A stretch of DNA of 64,000 bases from Caulobacter mirabilis (GCF_002749615.1 NZ_CP024201.1:4360001-4424000); one strand, 5' to 3'; positions 32,596 through 41,556 are shown, counted from the stretch's first letter. Made by a program: numbers and translations. Notes: generated by a model not told the origin, from the letters alone.

Positions 32596-33186
32596 CTAGA
32601 GCACGCCCTTGGTGGAGGGAGCGCGGCCGTGGGTCTTGGGATCCAGCTCCACCGCTTCGCGGAGGGCGCGGGCCAGGGCCTTGAAGCCGCTTTCGGCGAT
32701 ATGGTGGGTGTTGTCGCCATACAGGGTTTCGAGATGCAGGCAGGTCCCCGAGTTCATGGCGAACGCGTGGTGGAACTCCTTGAACAGCTCGGTGTCCATA
32801 TCGCCGACCTTGGGCCGCGAGAACTCGACCTTCCAGATCAGATAGGGCCGGTTGGACAGGTCCAGAGCGCAGCGCGTCAGCGTCTCGTCCATGGGGATGT
32901 AGGCGCTGCCGAAGCGGCGGATGCCCTTGAACCCGTCCAGGGCCTGTTTCACCGCCTGGCCCAGCACGATGCCGGTGTCCTCGACGGTGTGGTGCATGTC
33001 GATGTGCAGGTCGCCCTTGGTCTCGACCTTCAGGTCGAAGCCGCCGTGTCGGGCGAAGCCTTCCAGCATATGGTCGAAGAAACCGATCCCGGTGGAGATC
33101 GTCGATTCACCGGTCCCGTCGAGATCGATCCAGACGCGGATCTGCGTCTCCTTCGTCTCGCGCGTCACTTCGGCCGTGCGGGCCAT
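32596..33186 (-). CDS. hisB: imidazoleglycerol-phosphate dehydratase
   Basis: A 196-residue monofunctional dehydratase (no phosphatase domain). The two manganese-binding motifs are present: HHTVEDTGI at about 65-73 and the later FHHAFA / NTHHIAESGFKA. GIGFFDHML near residue 33 is the family start. Its ATG shares one base with the upstream kinase stop codon, so the histidine genes may be cotranscribed with that kinase. Confidence 0.97.
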   Translation of the reverse strand: MARTAEVTRETKETQIRVWIDLDGTGESTISTGIGFFDHMLEGFARHGGFDLKVETKGDLHIDMHHTVEDTGIVLGQAVKQALDGFKGIRRFGSAYIPMDETLTRCALDLSNRPYLIWKVEFSRPKVGDMDTELFKEFHHAFAMNSGTCLHLETLYGDNTHHIAESGFKALARALREAVELDPKTHGRAPSTKGVL

Positions 33187-34178
33187 CAGATCAGTCCTTC
33201 CGCCTTCGCCAGGGCCTCGAGCGAGACCTGCGGCCTGGGGCCGTAGTGGCCGATGACCTCGGCCGCGGCCAGGGAACCCAGTCGCCCGCTGACGGCGAGC
33301 GGAAGGCCGCGCGCCACGCCGAGCAGGAAACCCGCTGCGTATTGGTCGCCCGCGCCCGTCGTGTCCACGACTTTCTCGACCGGGAAGGCCGGAACCACGG
33401 CCGATTCCCCGCCTGCGAGGATCAGGGAGCCCTGCTCGCTGCGGGTGATGGCGCAGAGGTCGGTCATGGCGCCCAGTTTCGCGGCGGCGGCGTCGAAGTC
33501 GTCGGTCTGGAACAGCGCCTTCACCTCGGCCTCGTTGGCCAGGACGATGTCGCACTGGGTCTCGACGAAGCCGAGCAGGGCGTCGCGATGGCGCTCGACC
33601 ACGAACGAGTCCGACAGGGTGATCGCGATCTTGCGGCCCGCGCCGTGGGCCAGAGCCGCCGCCTTGGCGAAGGCGCGGCGGGCCTCGCTCGGGTCGAACA
33701 GGTAGCCTTCCAGGTAGACGATGGTGGAGCCTTCGATGATCTCCGGCGTCACGTCGTCCGGGGTCAGCTCAACCGACGCGCCCAGGAAGGTGCACATGGT
33801 GCGCTGGCCGTCGGGCGTCACGTTGATCATGCTGCGCGCCGTGGCCGGGCCGCCGATCAGCGGCGCGGTGTCGAAGCCGACGCCGATGGCCTTCATGTCG
33901 TGAGCAAAGACCTCGCCCAGCTGATCCTTGGCCACCTTGCCCAGATAGGCCGACCGGCCGCCGAAGCTGGCGACGCCCGCCACCGTGTTGCCCGCCGAGC
34001 CGCCCGAGGTCTCCAGCGCCTGCGCCATGCGGCCGTAGAGCGCGATCGCCTGCTGTTCCTCGACCAGCTGCATGGAGCCCTTCACGAGGCCTTCGGCGGT
34101 CAGGAACGCGTCCTCGCAAGGGGCGATCACGTCGACGATGGCGTTGCCGATGGCGGCGACGTCGTAAAGGGCGGTCAT
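33186..34178 (-). CDS. PfkB-family kinase, adenosine kinase type
   Basis: A 330-residue ribokinase-fold enzyme. SGGSAGNTVAGVASFGG near residue 58 and the catalytic DTTGAGDQYAAGFLLG at about 274 are the two PfkB signatures. The N-terminal GNAIVDVIAPCE and overall length match alphaproteobacterial adenosine kinases, which make AMP from adenosine. It heads the minus-strand run into hisB. Other sugar or nucleoside substrates are possible. Confidence 0.9.
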   Translation of the reverse strand: MTALYDVAAIGNAIVDVIAPCEDAFLTAEGLVKGSMQLVEEQQAIALYGRMAQALETSGGSAGNTVAGVASFGGRSAYLGKVAKDQLGEVFAHDMKAIGVGFDTAPLIGGPATARSMINVTPDGQRTMCTFLGASVELTPDDVTPEIIEGSTIVYLEGYLFDPSEARRAFAKAAALAHGAGRKIAITLSDSFVVERHRDALLGFVETQCDIVLANEAEVKALFQTDDFDAAAAKLGAMTDLCAITRSEQGSLILAGGESAVVPAFPVEKVVDTTGAGDQYAAGFLLGVARGLPLAVSGRLGSLAAAEVIGHYGPRPQVSLEALAKAEGLI

Positions 34179-34316
34179 GCTGGTCCGTTCGATGAGTGGA
34201 GGTCGCCCGCTCGTTACAGGACAAGGCCCGCTGGGGCAACGCGACGGTTTTGTCAGTCTGATTGACTGACGTTAGGGCGGGGGTCTCAGAGGTGCGGCTC
34301 CAGGAAAGGGAAACCC

Positions 34317-34604
34317 ATGGCCGCCTACCTCATCTTCCAGCGCGACAAGACCACCGACCCCGCCGAGCTGAAGACCTACTCGGGCCTCGCCGGCGCGACC
34401 ATGGCCAGCCACAAGGCGACGCCGCACGTCGTCTACGGCCGGCACGAGGTGCTCGAAGGCGCCGAGGTCGAGGGCGTCGTCGTCCTGTCCTTCCCGACAA
34501 TGGAAGAGGCCAGGGCCTGGTACGACAGCCCCGCCTACACCGCGGCGCGCCAGCACCGTTTCAAGGGCGCGGAATACCGCGTGGTGCTGGTCCAGGGCCT
34601 TTGA
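34317..34604 (+). CDS. DUF1330 family protein
   Basis: A 95-residue protein with a dimeric ferredoxin-like fold expected for DUF1330: AYLIFQRDKTTDPAELKTY at the start, YGRHEVLEGAEVEG in the middle and LSFPTMEEARAWYDSPAYTAAR at the end. Function of the family is not established. It is divergent from the adenosine kinase and lies 31 nt before the ATP-grasp gene. Confidence 0.85.
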   Translation: MAAYLIFQRDKTTDPAELKTYSGLAGATMASHKATPHVVYGRHEVLEGAEVEGVVVLSFPTMEEARAWYDSPAYTAARQHRFKGAEYRVVLVQGL

Positions 34605-34635
34605 CGACAGGCGCGGGCGGGTCTAGGCGGAGGCC

Positions 34636-35484
34636 ATGACTCGTCTCGCCATCCTGACCCCTGCCGCCGGCGTCTACGGACACGCCTGGCAGGACAATTT
34701 CGCTCGCTACGAAGCCGCCCTGACCCGGCGCGGCTTCCAGGTCGAGGCCATGGACTGGCTGCAGGCCGCCGACAGCGGCGCCGACGCGGTCCTGCCGTTG
34801 CTGGCCTGGGGCTACCACCTGCGGGTCCCTGAATGGCTGGCCATGCTCGACGCCGTCGAGGCGCGCGGCCTGACGATGATCAATCCGGCGCCGCTGCTGC
34901 GCTGGAACACCCGCAAGACCTATCTGGCCGAGCTGGAGGACGCCGAGGTCCCGGTGGTGCCGACCGTCTTCCTCGACCATCCGACCCTGCCCCAGATCGA
35001 GGCGGCCCGCGACCTGCTCGGCGGCGGCGAGATCGTGGTGAAGCCCCAGATTTCCGGCGGCTCGCACGAAACCGTCCGCTTCGCGCCGGGCGCGCTCTAT
35101 GAGGGCGGCCCCACCGGCCCGACCATGATCCAACCCTTCCTGCCGTCGGTGGCCGGCGAGGGCGAGCTGTCGCTGCTCTACTTCGGCGGCGTCTTCAGCC
35201 ATGCGGTCGGCAAGGTCGCCCAGGGCGGCGACTTCCGCGTCCAGCCGCAGTTCGGTTCGAAGATCGGCCGGGCCGAGCCGTCGCAAGAGGCGCTGGAGGT
35301 CGGGGCGGCGGTGTTCGCGGCGCTGGACAAGGCTCCCGCCTACGCCCGCGTGGACCTGATCCGCCATCTGGACGGCTCGCTGCGGCTGATGGAGCTGGAG
35401 GTCCTGGAGCCCGACCTGTTCCTGCAGTACGCGCCGGAGGCGGAGGACCGGCTGGTCGAGGCGGTCGAGAGCGCGCTAGTCTAA
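34636..35484 (+). CDS. ATP-grasp domain protein, substrate unknown
   Basis: A 282-residue protein with an ATP-grasp fold: preATP-grasp part (1-95), a Lys-bearing strand EIVVKPQISGGSHE at about 134-147, the QPFLPSVAGEGELSLLYFGG block at about 160-180, and the metal-binding end YARVDLIRHLDGSLRLMELEVLEPDLF. It resembles glutathione synthetase/RimK-like ligases and so should join a carboxylate to an amine or thiol using ATP. No partner gene reveals the substrate. Confidence 0.85.
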   Translation: MTRLAILTPAAGVYGHAWQDNFARYEAALTRRGFQVEAMDWLQAADSGADAVLPLLAWGYHLRVPEWLAMLDAVEARGLTMINPAPLLRWNTRKTYLAELEDAEVPVVPTVFLDHPTLPQIEAARDLLGGGEIVVKPQISGGSHETVRFAPGALYEGGPTGPTMIQPFLPSVAGEGELSLLYFGGVFSHAVGKVAQGGDFRVQPQFGSKIGRAEPSQEALEVGAAVFAALDKAPAYARVDLIRHLDGSLRLMELEVLEPDLFLQYAPEAEDRLVEAVESALV

Positions 35485-35517
35485 GACCCTCCCCTCTGGG
35501 GGAGCATCCACGCCTGC

Positions 35518-36192
35518 TTAACCCCCGACGAACAGCTCCCGCGAAGGGCACAGGTCGCTGACCTGGCATTCCAGGCACTTGGGCTTGCGGGCCGCGCAGA
35601 CGTAGCGGCCGTGGAGGATCAGCCAGTGATGGGCGCGGGTCAGGTAGGGCTCGGGCACGATGGCCATCAGGTCCTGCTCCACCTTGTCCGGGGTCTTGCC
35701 GCTGCTGAGCTTCAGCCGGTGCGAGACACGGAAGACGTGGGTGTCGACGGCGATGGCCGGTTCGATGTCCAGTTCGTTCAACACCACGCTGGCGGTCTTG
35801 CGACCCACGCCCGGCAAGGCCTCCAGGTCGGCGCGGTTCAGCGGAACCTGACCGCCGTGCCGGTTCAGAATGATCTCTGACAGGGCGATGACGTTCTTGG
35901 CCTTGTTCCGGAAGAGGCCGATCGAGTTGATGTAGGGGATCAGCCCCTCGACTCCGAGCGCGGCCATGTCCGCCGGGTTGTCGGCGACGGGGAACAGCTT
36001 CGCGGTCGCCTTGTTGACCCCGACGTCCGTCGCCTGGGCCGACAGCGCCACCGCTACGACCAGGGTGAAGGGGTTGGAGAAGTTCAGCTCGGTCTTCGGG
36101 GTCTCGGACAGCGTCGAGAAGCGTTCGAACAGCTCGTCGACCCGCGCGCGTTCCTTGGGGCTCAGGCGTTTACGGCGAACCGGCGTCTTCAT
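35518..36192 (-). CDS. nth: endonuclease III
   Basis: A 224-residue DNA glycosylase/AP lyase for oxidised pyrimidines. The helix-hairpin-helix LPGVGRKTASVV carries the catalytic Lys, VDTHVFRVSHRL the catalytic Asp, and CAARKPKCLECQVSDLC ligates the [4Fe-4S] cluster (Cys spacing 6-2-5). The ATG at 36192 is preferred over a start 12 codons upstream. It converges on the ATP-grasp gene. Confidence 0.97.
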   Translation of the reverse strand: MKTPVRRKRLSPKERARVDELFERFSTLSETPKTELNFSNPFTLVVAVALSAQATDVGVNKATAKLFPVADNPADMAALGVEGLIPYINSIGLFRNKAKNVIALSEIILNRHGGQVPLNRADLEALPGVGRKTASVVLNELDIEPAIAVDTHVFRVSHRLKLSSGKTPDKVEQDLMAIVPEPYLTRAHHWLILHGRYVCAARKPKCLECQVSDLCPSRELFVGG

Positions 36193-36257
36193 CGGCGCGA
36201 CAATGCCTCGCGTCGCATCGCTCGCCAAGCCGGCGGCGGAAGCCTATGTGTCGCCTC

Positions 36258-36740
36258 ATGGCCGGGCCTCTCTACATGGACGCGGTGATCCGCCAGAACG
36301 CCTCCCTGAGTCCGACGGGGTTCAAGGTGCTGCTGACCGCCGTCGTGGCCTTCAACGTGGTCTTCGCGGTGTTCCTGTTCGTGCTCGGCGCCTGGCCTGT
36401 GCCCATTTTCCTGGGCCTGGACGTGCTGGCGGTCTGGCTGGCCTTCCGCGCCAGCTTCCGCGCCGCCGAACGCAAGGAGCATGTCCGCGTCTCCGCCGAG
36501 ACGGTCGAGGTCTCGCTGGAGGCCGAAGGCCGCGAGAAGCGGGTCTGGACCTCGCCGACCGCCTTCACCGGCCTCGATGTCGAGGCCTTCGGCCAGGACG
36601 ACACCAAGGTGCGGTTGCGCATGCACCGGCGGCGCTACCTGGTCGGGCGGGCCCTGAGCCCCGGCGAGCGGGCCGACCTGGGCCGCGCCCTGGACGACGC
36701 GATCCGCGCCGCCCGGGCCGAGCGCTACCCGGCCGCCTGA
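36258..36740 (+). CDS. DUF2244 membrane protein
   Basis: A protein of about 160 residues with the DUF2244 opening YMDAVIRQNASLSPTGF and two close transmembrane helices (FKVLLTAVVAFNVVFAVFLFV and VPIFLGLDVLAVWLAFRASF, read approximately at residues 22-65), then a soluble C-terminal part. The start could be 36246, 36258 or 36276. Family function is unknown. It is divergent from nth. Confidence 0.8.
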   Translation: MAGPLYMDAVIRQNASLSPTGFKVLLTAVVAFNVVFAVFLFVLGAWPVPIFLGLDVLAVWLAFRASFRAAERKEHVRVSAETVEVSLEAEGREKRVWTSPTAFTGLDVEAFGQDDTKVRLRMHRRRYLVGRALSPGERADLGRALDDAIRAARAERYPAA

Positions 36741-36753
36741 CCGCAAGAACCGG

Positions 36754-37674
36754 GTGGAGCGGCATGAGACCGACGCCTACCTTCACCGCATGGCCTACGA
36801 CATGACCCAAGATCCGAAGCCTGCCGCCGACATCATCCGCCTGGAAGAGCGCGCCCGCGACTACGACCGCATGGAGCGCGCGCTGGACTGGCTGGCCGAC
36901 CGTTGGCAGGACCACCCCTCGCTCGACCAGGCCGCCGACGCGGTCGGCCTGTCGCCGTTCCACTTCCAGCGCGTCTTCACCCGCTGGGCCGGCGTCAGCC
37001 CTAAGACCTTCGTGGGCGCCATCGCCCATGCCGAAGCGCGCCGTAGTCTGGAGCAGGGCGCCAGCGTACTGGACGCCGCCTTCGACGCCGGGCTGTCGGG
37101 GCCCTCGCGCCTGCACGACCTGTTCATCGCCCACGAGGCGGTCACGCCCGGCGACGCCCGCCGGCGGGGCGAGGGCCTGAGCCTGCGCTGGGGCTTCGCC
37201 CCGACGCCGTTCGGCCGCGGCCTGTTCGTGGTCGCGCCGCGGGGGCTGGCCGGCCTGGGCTTCGCCGACGAGGGCCAGGAGGACGCCGCCTTCGCCGACA
37301 TGCACCGCCGCTTCCCGGCGGCCGAATGGATCCGCGACGACGACGCGGCCCGCGCCATCGCGCTGCAGGCCTTCTGCGGCGAGGGCGGCCCGCTGCCGGT
37401 GGTGCTGATCGGCTCGCCGTTCCACGTCCAGGTCTGGAAGGCGCTGCTGCGCATCCCGACCGGCCAGACCGCGACCTACGCCGATGTCGCCGCCTGGGCC
37501 GGCAAGCCGAAGGCCTTCCAGGCGGCCGGCGCCGCGGTCGGAGCCAATCCGGTCAGCCTGCTCATCCCCTGCCACCGCGTCATCGCCCGCGACGGCCGCC
37601 TGACCGGCTACCACTGGGGCCTGGCCCGCAAGGCCGCGATGCTGGGCATGGAGGCCGTGGCCCGGGCGTCTTAA
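36754..37674 (+). CDS. AraC-type regulator fused to methylated-DNA methyltransferase (Ada-like)
   Basis: About 306 residues: an AraC helix-turn-helix domain (about 40-140, LDQAADAVGLSPFHFQRVFTRWAGVSPKTFV) followed by an O6-alkylguanine methyltransferase domain (about 145-300) with FHVQVWKALLRIPTGQTATY and the acceptor PCHRVIARDG. It lacks the N-terminal zinc-binding phosphotriester-repair domain of E. coli Ada. The start is uncertain: GTG 36754, or ATG 36790 or 36802. Confidence 0.9.
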   Translation: MERHETDAYLHRMAYDMTQDPKPAADIIRLEERARDYDRMERALDWLADRWQDHPSLDQAADAVGLSPFHFQRVFTRWAGVSPKTFVGAIAHAEARRSLEQGASVLDAAFDAGLSGPSRLHDLFIAHEAVTPGDARRRGEGLSLRWGFAPTPFGRGLFVVAPRGLAGLGFADEGQEDAAFADMHRRFPAAEWIRDDDAARAIALQAFCGEGGPLPVVLIGSPFHVQVWKALLRIPTGQTATYADVAAWAGKPKAFQAAGAAVGANPVSLLIPCHRVIARDGRLTGYHWGLARKAAMLGMEAVARAS

Positions 37675-37679
37675 GGCCG

Positions 37680-37797
37680 TGCGTGGTTCGAGACGCGGAC
37701 CTGAGGGTCCGCTCCTCACCATGACGAATGTAGATTGGCTTCTACTGACCTCGTCATCCTGAGGAGCGAGCATTGCGAGCGTCTCGAAGGACGCAAG
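37680..37797. repeat. intergenic palindromic repeat, family R2, copy 1
   Basis: About 118 bp: TGCGTGGTTCGAGACGC at the left is complementary to GCGTCTCGAAGGACGCA at the right, and CTCCTCACCATGACGA to TCGTCATCCTGAGGAG inside. It fills the gap between two convergent genes. A second copy in the same orientation lies at 54666. Transcription from either side would give a large hairpin. Confidence 0.85.
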
Positions 37798-37801
37798 GCC
37801 C

Positions 37802-38641
37802 CTACCGCTTCGCCAGCTCGATGCCTTTCACGATGGCGAACTTGGCGAGGTTGGCGCCGGGGATGAACAGGTTGGCGGCCTCGGCGCCGACATCGAGCAG
37901 GAACTGCGGCTCCAAGAGCTTGCCCAGGTGCTGTTCGAAGGTCGAACCGCCGGTCCGCGCCTCGCCGCTGAGGGCGTCGAACTCGACGATCGCCTCCTTG
38001 CCCTGCCACTTGAAGCGGAAGGCGTAGACCGGCCGGTAGTAGAGCTCGATCGCCTCCAGCCGCACCGTCTCCTCGGTGACCCTGTCGGCCTCGATCCGGC
38101 CGATGGCGCTGGCCACCACCTCGCGCACCAGGGTCGAGGCCTTGGCTTCCGATGGGACGACGATCGTGCCTTCGCCCGTCAGCGCCGCCAGCATCTCCGC
38201 CGTGGCCTCGGCCGCCGGATGTCGCAGATAGTCCGACAACGCCGGGTTCTGGGCCTTGGTCAGGCCGTCGAAGAAGACCTCCTTGCCGCTCTCCTCGCGG
38301 CAGACCTCGACGCCCGAGATCTGGAACCTGCCGCCGGCCACCGCCCGCGTCTCACCGCCCAGCACCACCGACTGGACTTCCGGGGCGACGTTGACCGCAT
38401 ACTCGCGCCGACGCTCGTAGGCCTGCACCGTCGAGCAGGCGACGCGCCAAAACGGCTGCAGCCGCCGCTCGCGATAGCTGATCTCGAATTCCTCGTCCTT
38501 CGGCTGCTTGAGGAAGCCGGTCATCTTGGCCAGCGTGCCGAAGGCGTCGATGCGCTTGGTCCAGGCCCGCCCCTCGGCGTGTTCCATGGAGAAGCGGTCG
38601 GCGAGGATCAGAATCCGTTCGTCGGCGAGCTCGACGTTCAT
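37802..38641 (-). CDS. conserved protein of unknown function
   Basis: A 279-residue protein I do not recognise. Visible features are an N-terminal VELADERILILADRFSMEH, a central ISYRERRLQPFWRVACSTVQAYERRREYAV region split by basic residues, a strand-rich part with YRPVYAFRFKW, and a hydrophobic C terminus with EAANLFIPGANLAKFAIVKGI. No signal peptide or clear TM helix. Codon use is like the neighbours. The ATG at 38641 is preferred over an upstream start at 38671. Confidence 0.75.
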   Translation of the reverse strand: MNVELADERILILADRFSMEHAEGRAWTKRIDAFGTLAKMTGFLKQPKDEEFEISYRERRLQPFWRVACSTVQAYERRREYAVNVAPEVQSVVLGGETRAVAGGRFQISGVEVCREESGKEVFFDGLTKAQNPALSDYLRHPAAEATAEMLAALTGEGTIVVPSEAKASTLVREVVASAIGRIEADRVTEETVRLEAIELYYRPVYAFRFKWQGKEAIVEFDALSGEARTGGSTFEQHLGKLLEPQFLLDVGAEAANLFIPGANLAKFAIVKGIELAKR

Positions 38642-38736
38642 CGCGGGGCCTCCCTGCGGAAGCCCCCACAATGAACCCCGTCAGGAAGAGGGGCTAGGCG
38701 GGTGATTCCCCAGATCCCCTCTCCTTCCGGAAGGGA

Positions 38737-40041
38737 TCAGAGGATGTACCGGCTCAGGTCCGTGTCCGCCGCCAGGGCGCCGATGCGGTCCTTCACATAG
38801 GCGCCGTCGATCTTCACCGACTGACCGCCTTTGTCCGAGGCAGTGAAGCTGATCTCTTCGACCACCTTCTCCAACACGGTCTGCAGCCGGCGGGCGCCGA
38901 TGTTCTCCACACTTCCGTTCACCGCCACGGCGGCGTCGGCCAGAGCGTCGATGGCGTCCTCGGTGAACTCCAGCGTCACCTCTTCGGTGGCGAGCAGCGC
39001 CTGGTGCTGGCGGATCAGATTGGCCTCGGGCTCGGTCAGGATGCGACGGAAGTCGTCCCGCGACAGAGCCTTCAGCTCCACCCGGATCGGCAGGCGGCCC
39101 TGAAGTTCCGGCAGCAGGTCCGACGGTTTGGCGACGTGGAAGGCGCCCGAGGCGATGAACAGGACGTGGTCGGTCTTCACAGGCCCGTACTTGGTGGAGA
39201 CCGTCGTGCCCTCGATCAGCGGAAGCAGGTCGCGCTGAACGCCCTCGCGGGAAACATCGGCGCCCGAACGGCTGGAGCTGCTGGCGACCTTGTCGATCTC
39301 GTCGATGAAGACGATGCCTTGGTTCTCCGCCAGTTCCAGGGCCTCCTGGGTCAGGGCCTCCTGGTCGAGCAGCTTGTCGCTCTCCTCAGCCAGCAGCGGG
39401 GCGTGGGCGCCGGCGACGGTGGTCTTGTGCGTGCGGGTGCGACCGCCGAAGGCCTTGCCGAACATGTCGCCCAGATTGAGCATGCCCACCGAACCGCCCG
39501 GCTGACCGGGGATGTCCATGCCCTGGAAGGGCGAGGAGGTGTCGGCCAGCTGCAGCTCGACCTCCTTGTCGTTCAGCTCGCCGGCGCGGAGCTTCTTGCG
39601 GAAGGACTCTCGGGCGGCGGTCGAGCCGGGGCCGGTCAGGGCGTCGAGGATGCGCTCCTCGGCCGCGGCCTCGGCGCGGGCCTTCACGGCGGCGCGGCGC
39701 TTGTCGCGCACCATGGCCATGGCGCTCTCGACCAGGTCGCGCATGATCTGGTCGACATCGCGCCCGACGTAGCCGACCTCGGTGAACTTGGTCGCCTCGA
39801 CCTTCAGGAACGGCGCCTGGGCCAGTTTGGCCAGGCGACGGGCGATCTCGGTCTTGCCCACGCCCGTCGGGCCGATCATCAGGATGTTCTTCGGCGTGAC
39901 CTCGTCGCGCAGGTCCTCGGGCACCCGCCGCCGCCGCCAGCGGTTGCGCAGCGCGATGGCTACGGCCTTCTTGGCGTCGGGGTGGCCGACGATGAAGCGG
40001 TCCAGTTCGGAAACGATCTCGCGCGGGGAAAACTCGGTCAT
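38737..40041 (-). CDS. hslU: HslU ATPase subunit of HslUV protease
   Basis: A 434-residue AAA+ unfoldase: FSPREIVSELDRFIVGH at residues 4-20, Walker A GPTGVGKTEIARRLA at about 57-71, the VGYVGRDVDQIMRDL pore region, an I-domain, Walker B GIVFIDEIDKV at about 244, and a C-terminal tail ending SRYIL, which should insert into HslV. It is on the same strand as hslV but separated from it by another gene. Confidence 0.98.
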   Translation of the reverse strand: MTEFSPREIVSELDRFIVGHPDAKKAVAIALRNRWRRRRVPEDLRDEVTPKNILMIGPTGVGKTEIARRLAKLAQAPFLKVEATKFTEVGYVGRDVDQIMRDLVESAMAMVRDKRRAAVKARAEAAAEERILDALTGPGSTAARESFRKKLRAGELNDKEVELQLADTSSPFQGMDIPGQPGGSVGMLNLGDMFGKAFGGRTRTHKTTVAGAHAPLLAEESDKLLDQEALTQEALELAENQGIVFIDEIDKVASSSSRSGADVSREGVQRDLLPLIEGTTVSTKYGPVKTDHVLFIASGAFHVAKPSDLLPELQGRLPIRVELKALSRDDFRRILTEPEANLIRQHQALLATEEVTLEFTEDAIDALADAAVAVNGSVENIGARRLQTVLEKVVEEISFTASDKGGQSVKIDGAYVKDRIGALAADTDLSRYIL

Positions 40042-40062
40042 AGGTCCTAGGAAGGGCAGCCT

Positions 40063-40926
40063 CTAGTTCGCGGGCGGCTGCGGCGGCGTGACCAGCAGTT
40101 CGTCGAACACGATCCGCCAGCCCTCGGGCCGTCGCTGCCACACGCGCACATAGTGACCTTTTCCCGGCTGTCCATCCTTCAGCCAGTCAATCGCGCCATA
40201 GGTCCAGGCCAGATCGCCCGCCTCGGAGGCCTCGCTGCCCAGGGTGCGCATCTGCGCCGTGGCGGCGCGGGTCTTCAACTCGACCTCGCCGCTCCGGCAG
40301 TCGGTCGCCGGCGCCGCGGGCGAGCCTTGCACCCGGCCGTCGCAGGCCAGCACCGTCAGATAGGCGGCCAGCAGGTCTTTGCGCGCCGCCTTGGCGAGCT
40401 CGTCCTCGGCCTTGAGCACCTGAGTCAGGGCCAGACCCGTCTCGATCGGCTCGACCCCGGAAGGCTTCAGGTACCCGACCGCTCCTCCCGGGCCGGGCGC
40501 GCCCTCGGCGCTGCTGCTGGTCCCGCCGTCGAAGAGCCACTTCCACTCGCCGTCCATCTGCCGCTTCCAGACCGTGAAATAGTAGCCGCGCCGCTTGCCG
40601 CCGAGGCTGTAGGGGCCGGTGGTGAACCCCAGATCGCCTGATCTGGAAATCCCCGCCCATTGAGGCCACCATTCCAGCTTTGGATCGTCCGGCTTGCCGT
40701 CGGGCGAGGCCTCCAGACTTTCGTGGGCGTTGACCGGCTTCGGCTGGATGACGATCGCCCGAGGCGAGGAGTGCTTCAGGAACGATCGCTTGATCCCCAT
40801 CGCATAGCCGTCGGCCGCGAAGGCCCGCTCCGCGGCGACCACGGCCGCCGGGGTGGCCGACTCCGCCGCGAGGGCGACTCCGGCCGAGGCCGACAGGATC
40901 AAGGCGAGGGTAGCGACGGGGCGCAT
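40063..40926 (-). CDS. exported NTF2-like (SnoaL/DUF4440-type) protein
   Basis: A 287-residue protein with a signal peptide (MRPVATLALILSASAGVALA) and two half regions that each resemble an NTF2-like cone: AERAFAADGYAMGIKRSFL with FTVWKRQMDGEWKWLFDGG, and EDELAKAARKDLLAAYL with YVRVWQRRPEGWRIVFDELL. The ATG at 40926 has GGAGG nine bases upstream; a second ATG at 40935 is less well placed. It sits between hslV and hslU with 21 nt to hslU. Function unknown. Confidence 0.82.
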   Translation of the reverse strand: MRPVATLALILSASAGVALAAESATPAAVVAAERAFAADGYAMGIKRSFLKHSSPRAIVIQPKPVNAHESLEASPDGKPDDPKLEWWPQWAGISRSGDLGFTTGPYSLGGKRRGYYFTVWKRQMDGEWKWLFDGGTSSSAEGAPGPGGAVGYLKPSGVEPIETGLALTQVLKAEDELAKAARKDLLAAYLTVLACDGRVQGSPAAPATDCRSGEVELKTRAATAQMRTLGSEASEAGDLAWTYGAIDWLKDGQPGKGHYVRVWQRRPEGWRIVFDELLVTPPQPPAN

Positions 40927-41004
40927 GGCGATCATCCTCCGTGCCCCGATTGACGCCATTGTCGCCCGCCTGTCGCGTTAAATCGACGACAGGCGGCGTC
41001 GGGC

Positions 41005-41556
41005 CTACAGGCTTTCGACAGTCAGCGAGCCGTTGGTGTAGACGCAGATGTCGGCCGCGATGCCCATCGCCCGGCGGGCGACTTCCTCGGCCGACAGGTC
41101 CGTGTTCTCGGCCAGGGCCCGGGCCGCGGCCAGAGCGTAGTTGCCGCCGGAGCCGATCGCCGCCACGCCGCTCTCCGGCTCCAGCACGTCGCCGACGCCG
41201 GTGACCGTGTAGATGGCGGTCTCGTCCGCGACGAGCAGCATGGCCTCCAGCCGGCGCAGGTAGCGGTCGGTGCGCCAGTCCTTGGCCAGTTCGACGCAGG
41301 CCCGCGCCAACTGGCCCGGGAACTGCTCCAGCTTGGCCTCGAGCCGCTCGATCAGGGTGAAGGCGTCGGCCGTCGCGCCCGCGAAGCCGGCGATCACCTT
41401 GCCGCCGGCCAGGGTGCGAACCTTCTTGGCGTTGCCCTTGACCACGGTCTGGCCCATGGAGACCTGACCGTCGCCGGCCACCACGGTCTTACCGTTCTTG
41501 CGCACCGCCAGGATGGTCGTGCCGTGCCAGTCGGGGAAGGATGTCGCGTTCTGCAT
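41005..41556 (-). CDS. hslV: HslV peptidase subunit of HslUV protease
   Basis: A 183-residue proteasome-like peptidase. The catalytic Thr is in WHGTTILAVRK, so a 12-residue propeptide must be removed to expose it; the enterobacterial protein has only a Met to remove. GDGQVSMGQTVVKGNAKKVR and GFAGATADAFTLIERLEAKL are intact. A CTTGAC box and a CCACAT-like box about 14 nt later in the 55-nt gap upstream could be a heat-shock (RpoH) promoter. Confidence 0.98.
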   Translation of the reverse strand: MQNATSFPDWHGTTILAVRKNGKTVVAGDGQVSMGQTVVKGNAKKVRTLAGGKVIAGFAGATADAFTLIERLEAKLEQFPGQLARACVELAKDWRTDRYLRRLEAMLLVADETAIYTVTGVGDVLEPESGVAAIGSGGNYALAAARALAENTDLSAEEVARRAMGIAADICVYTNGSLTVESL

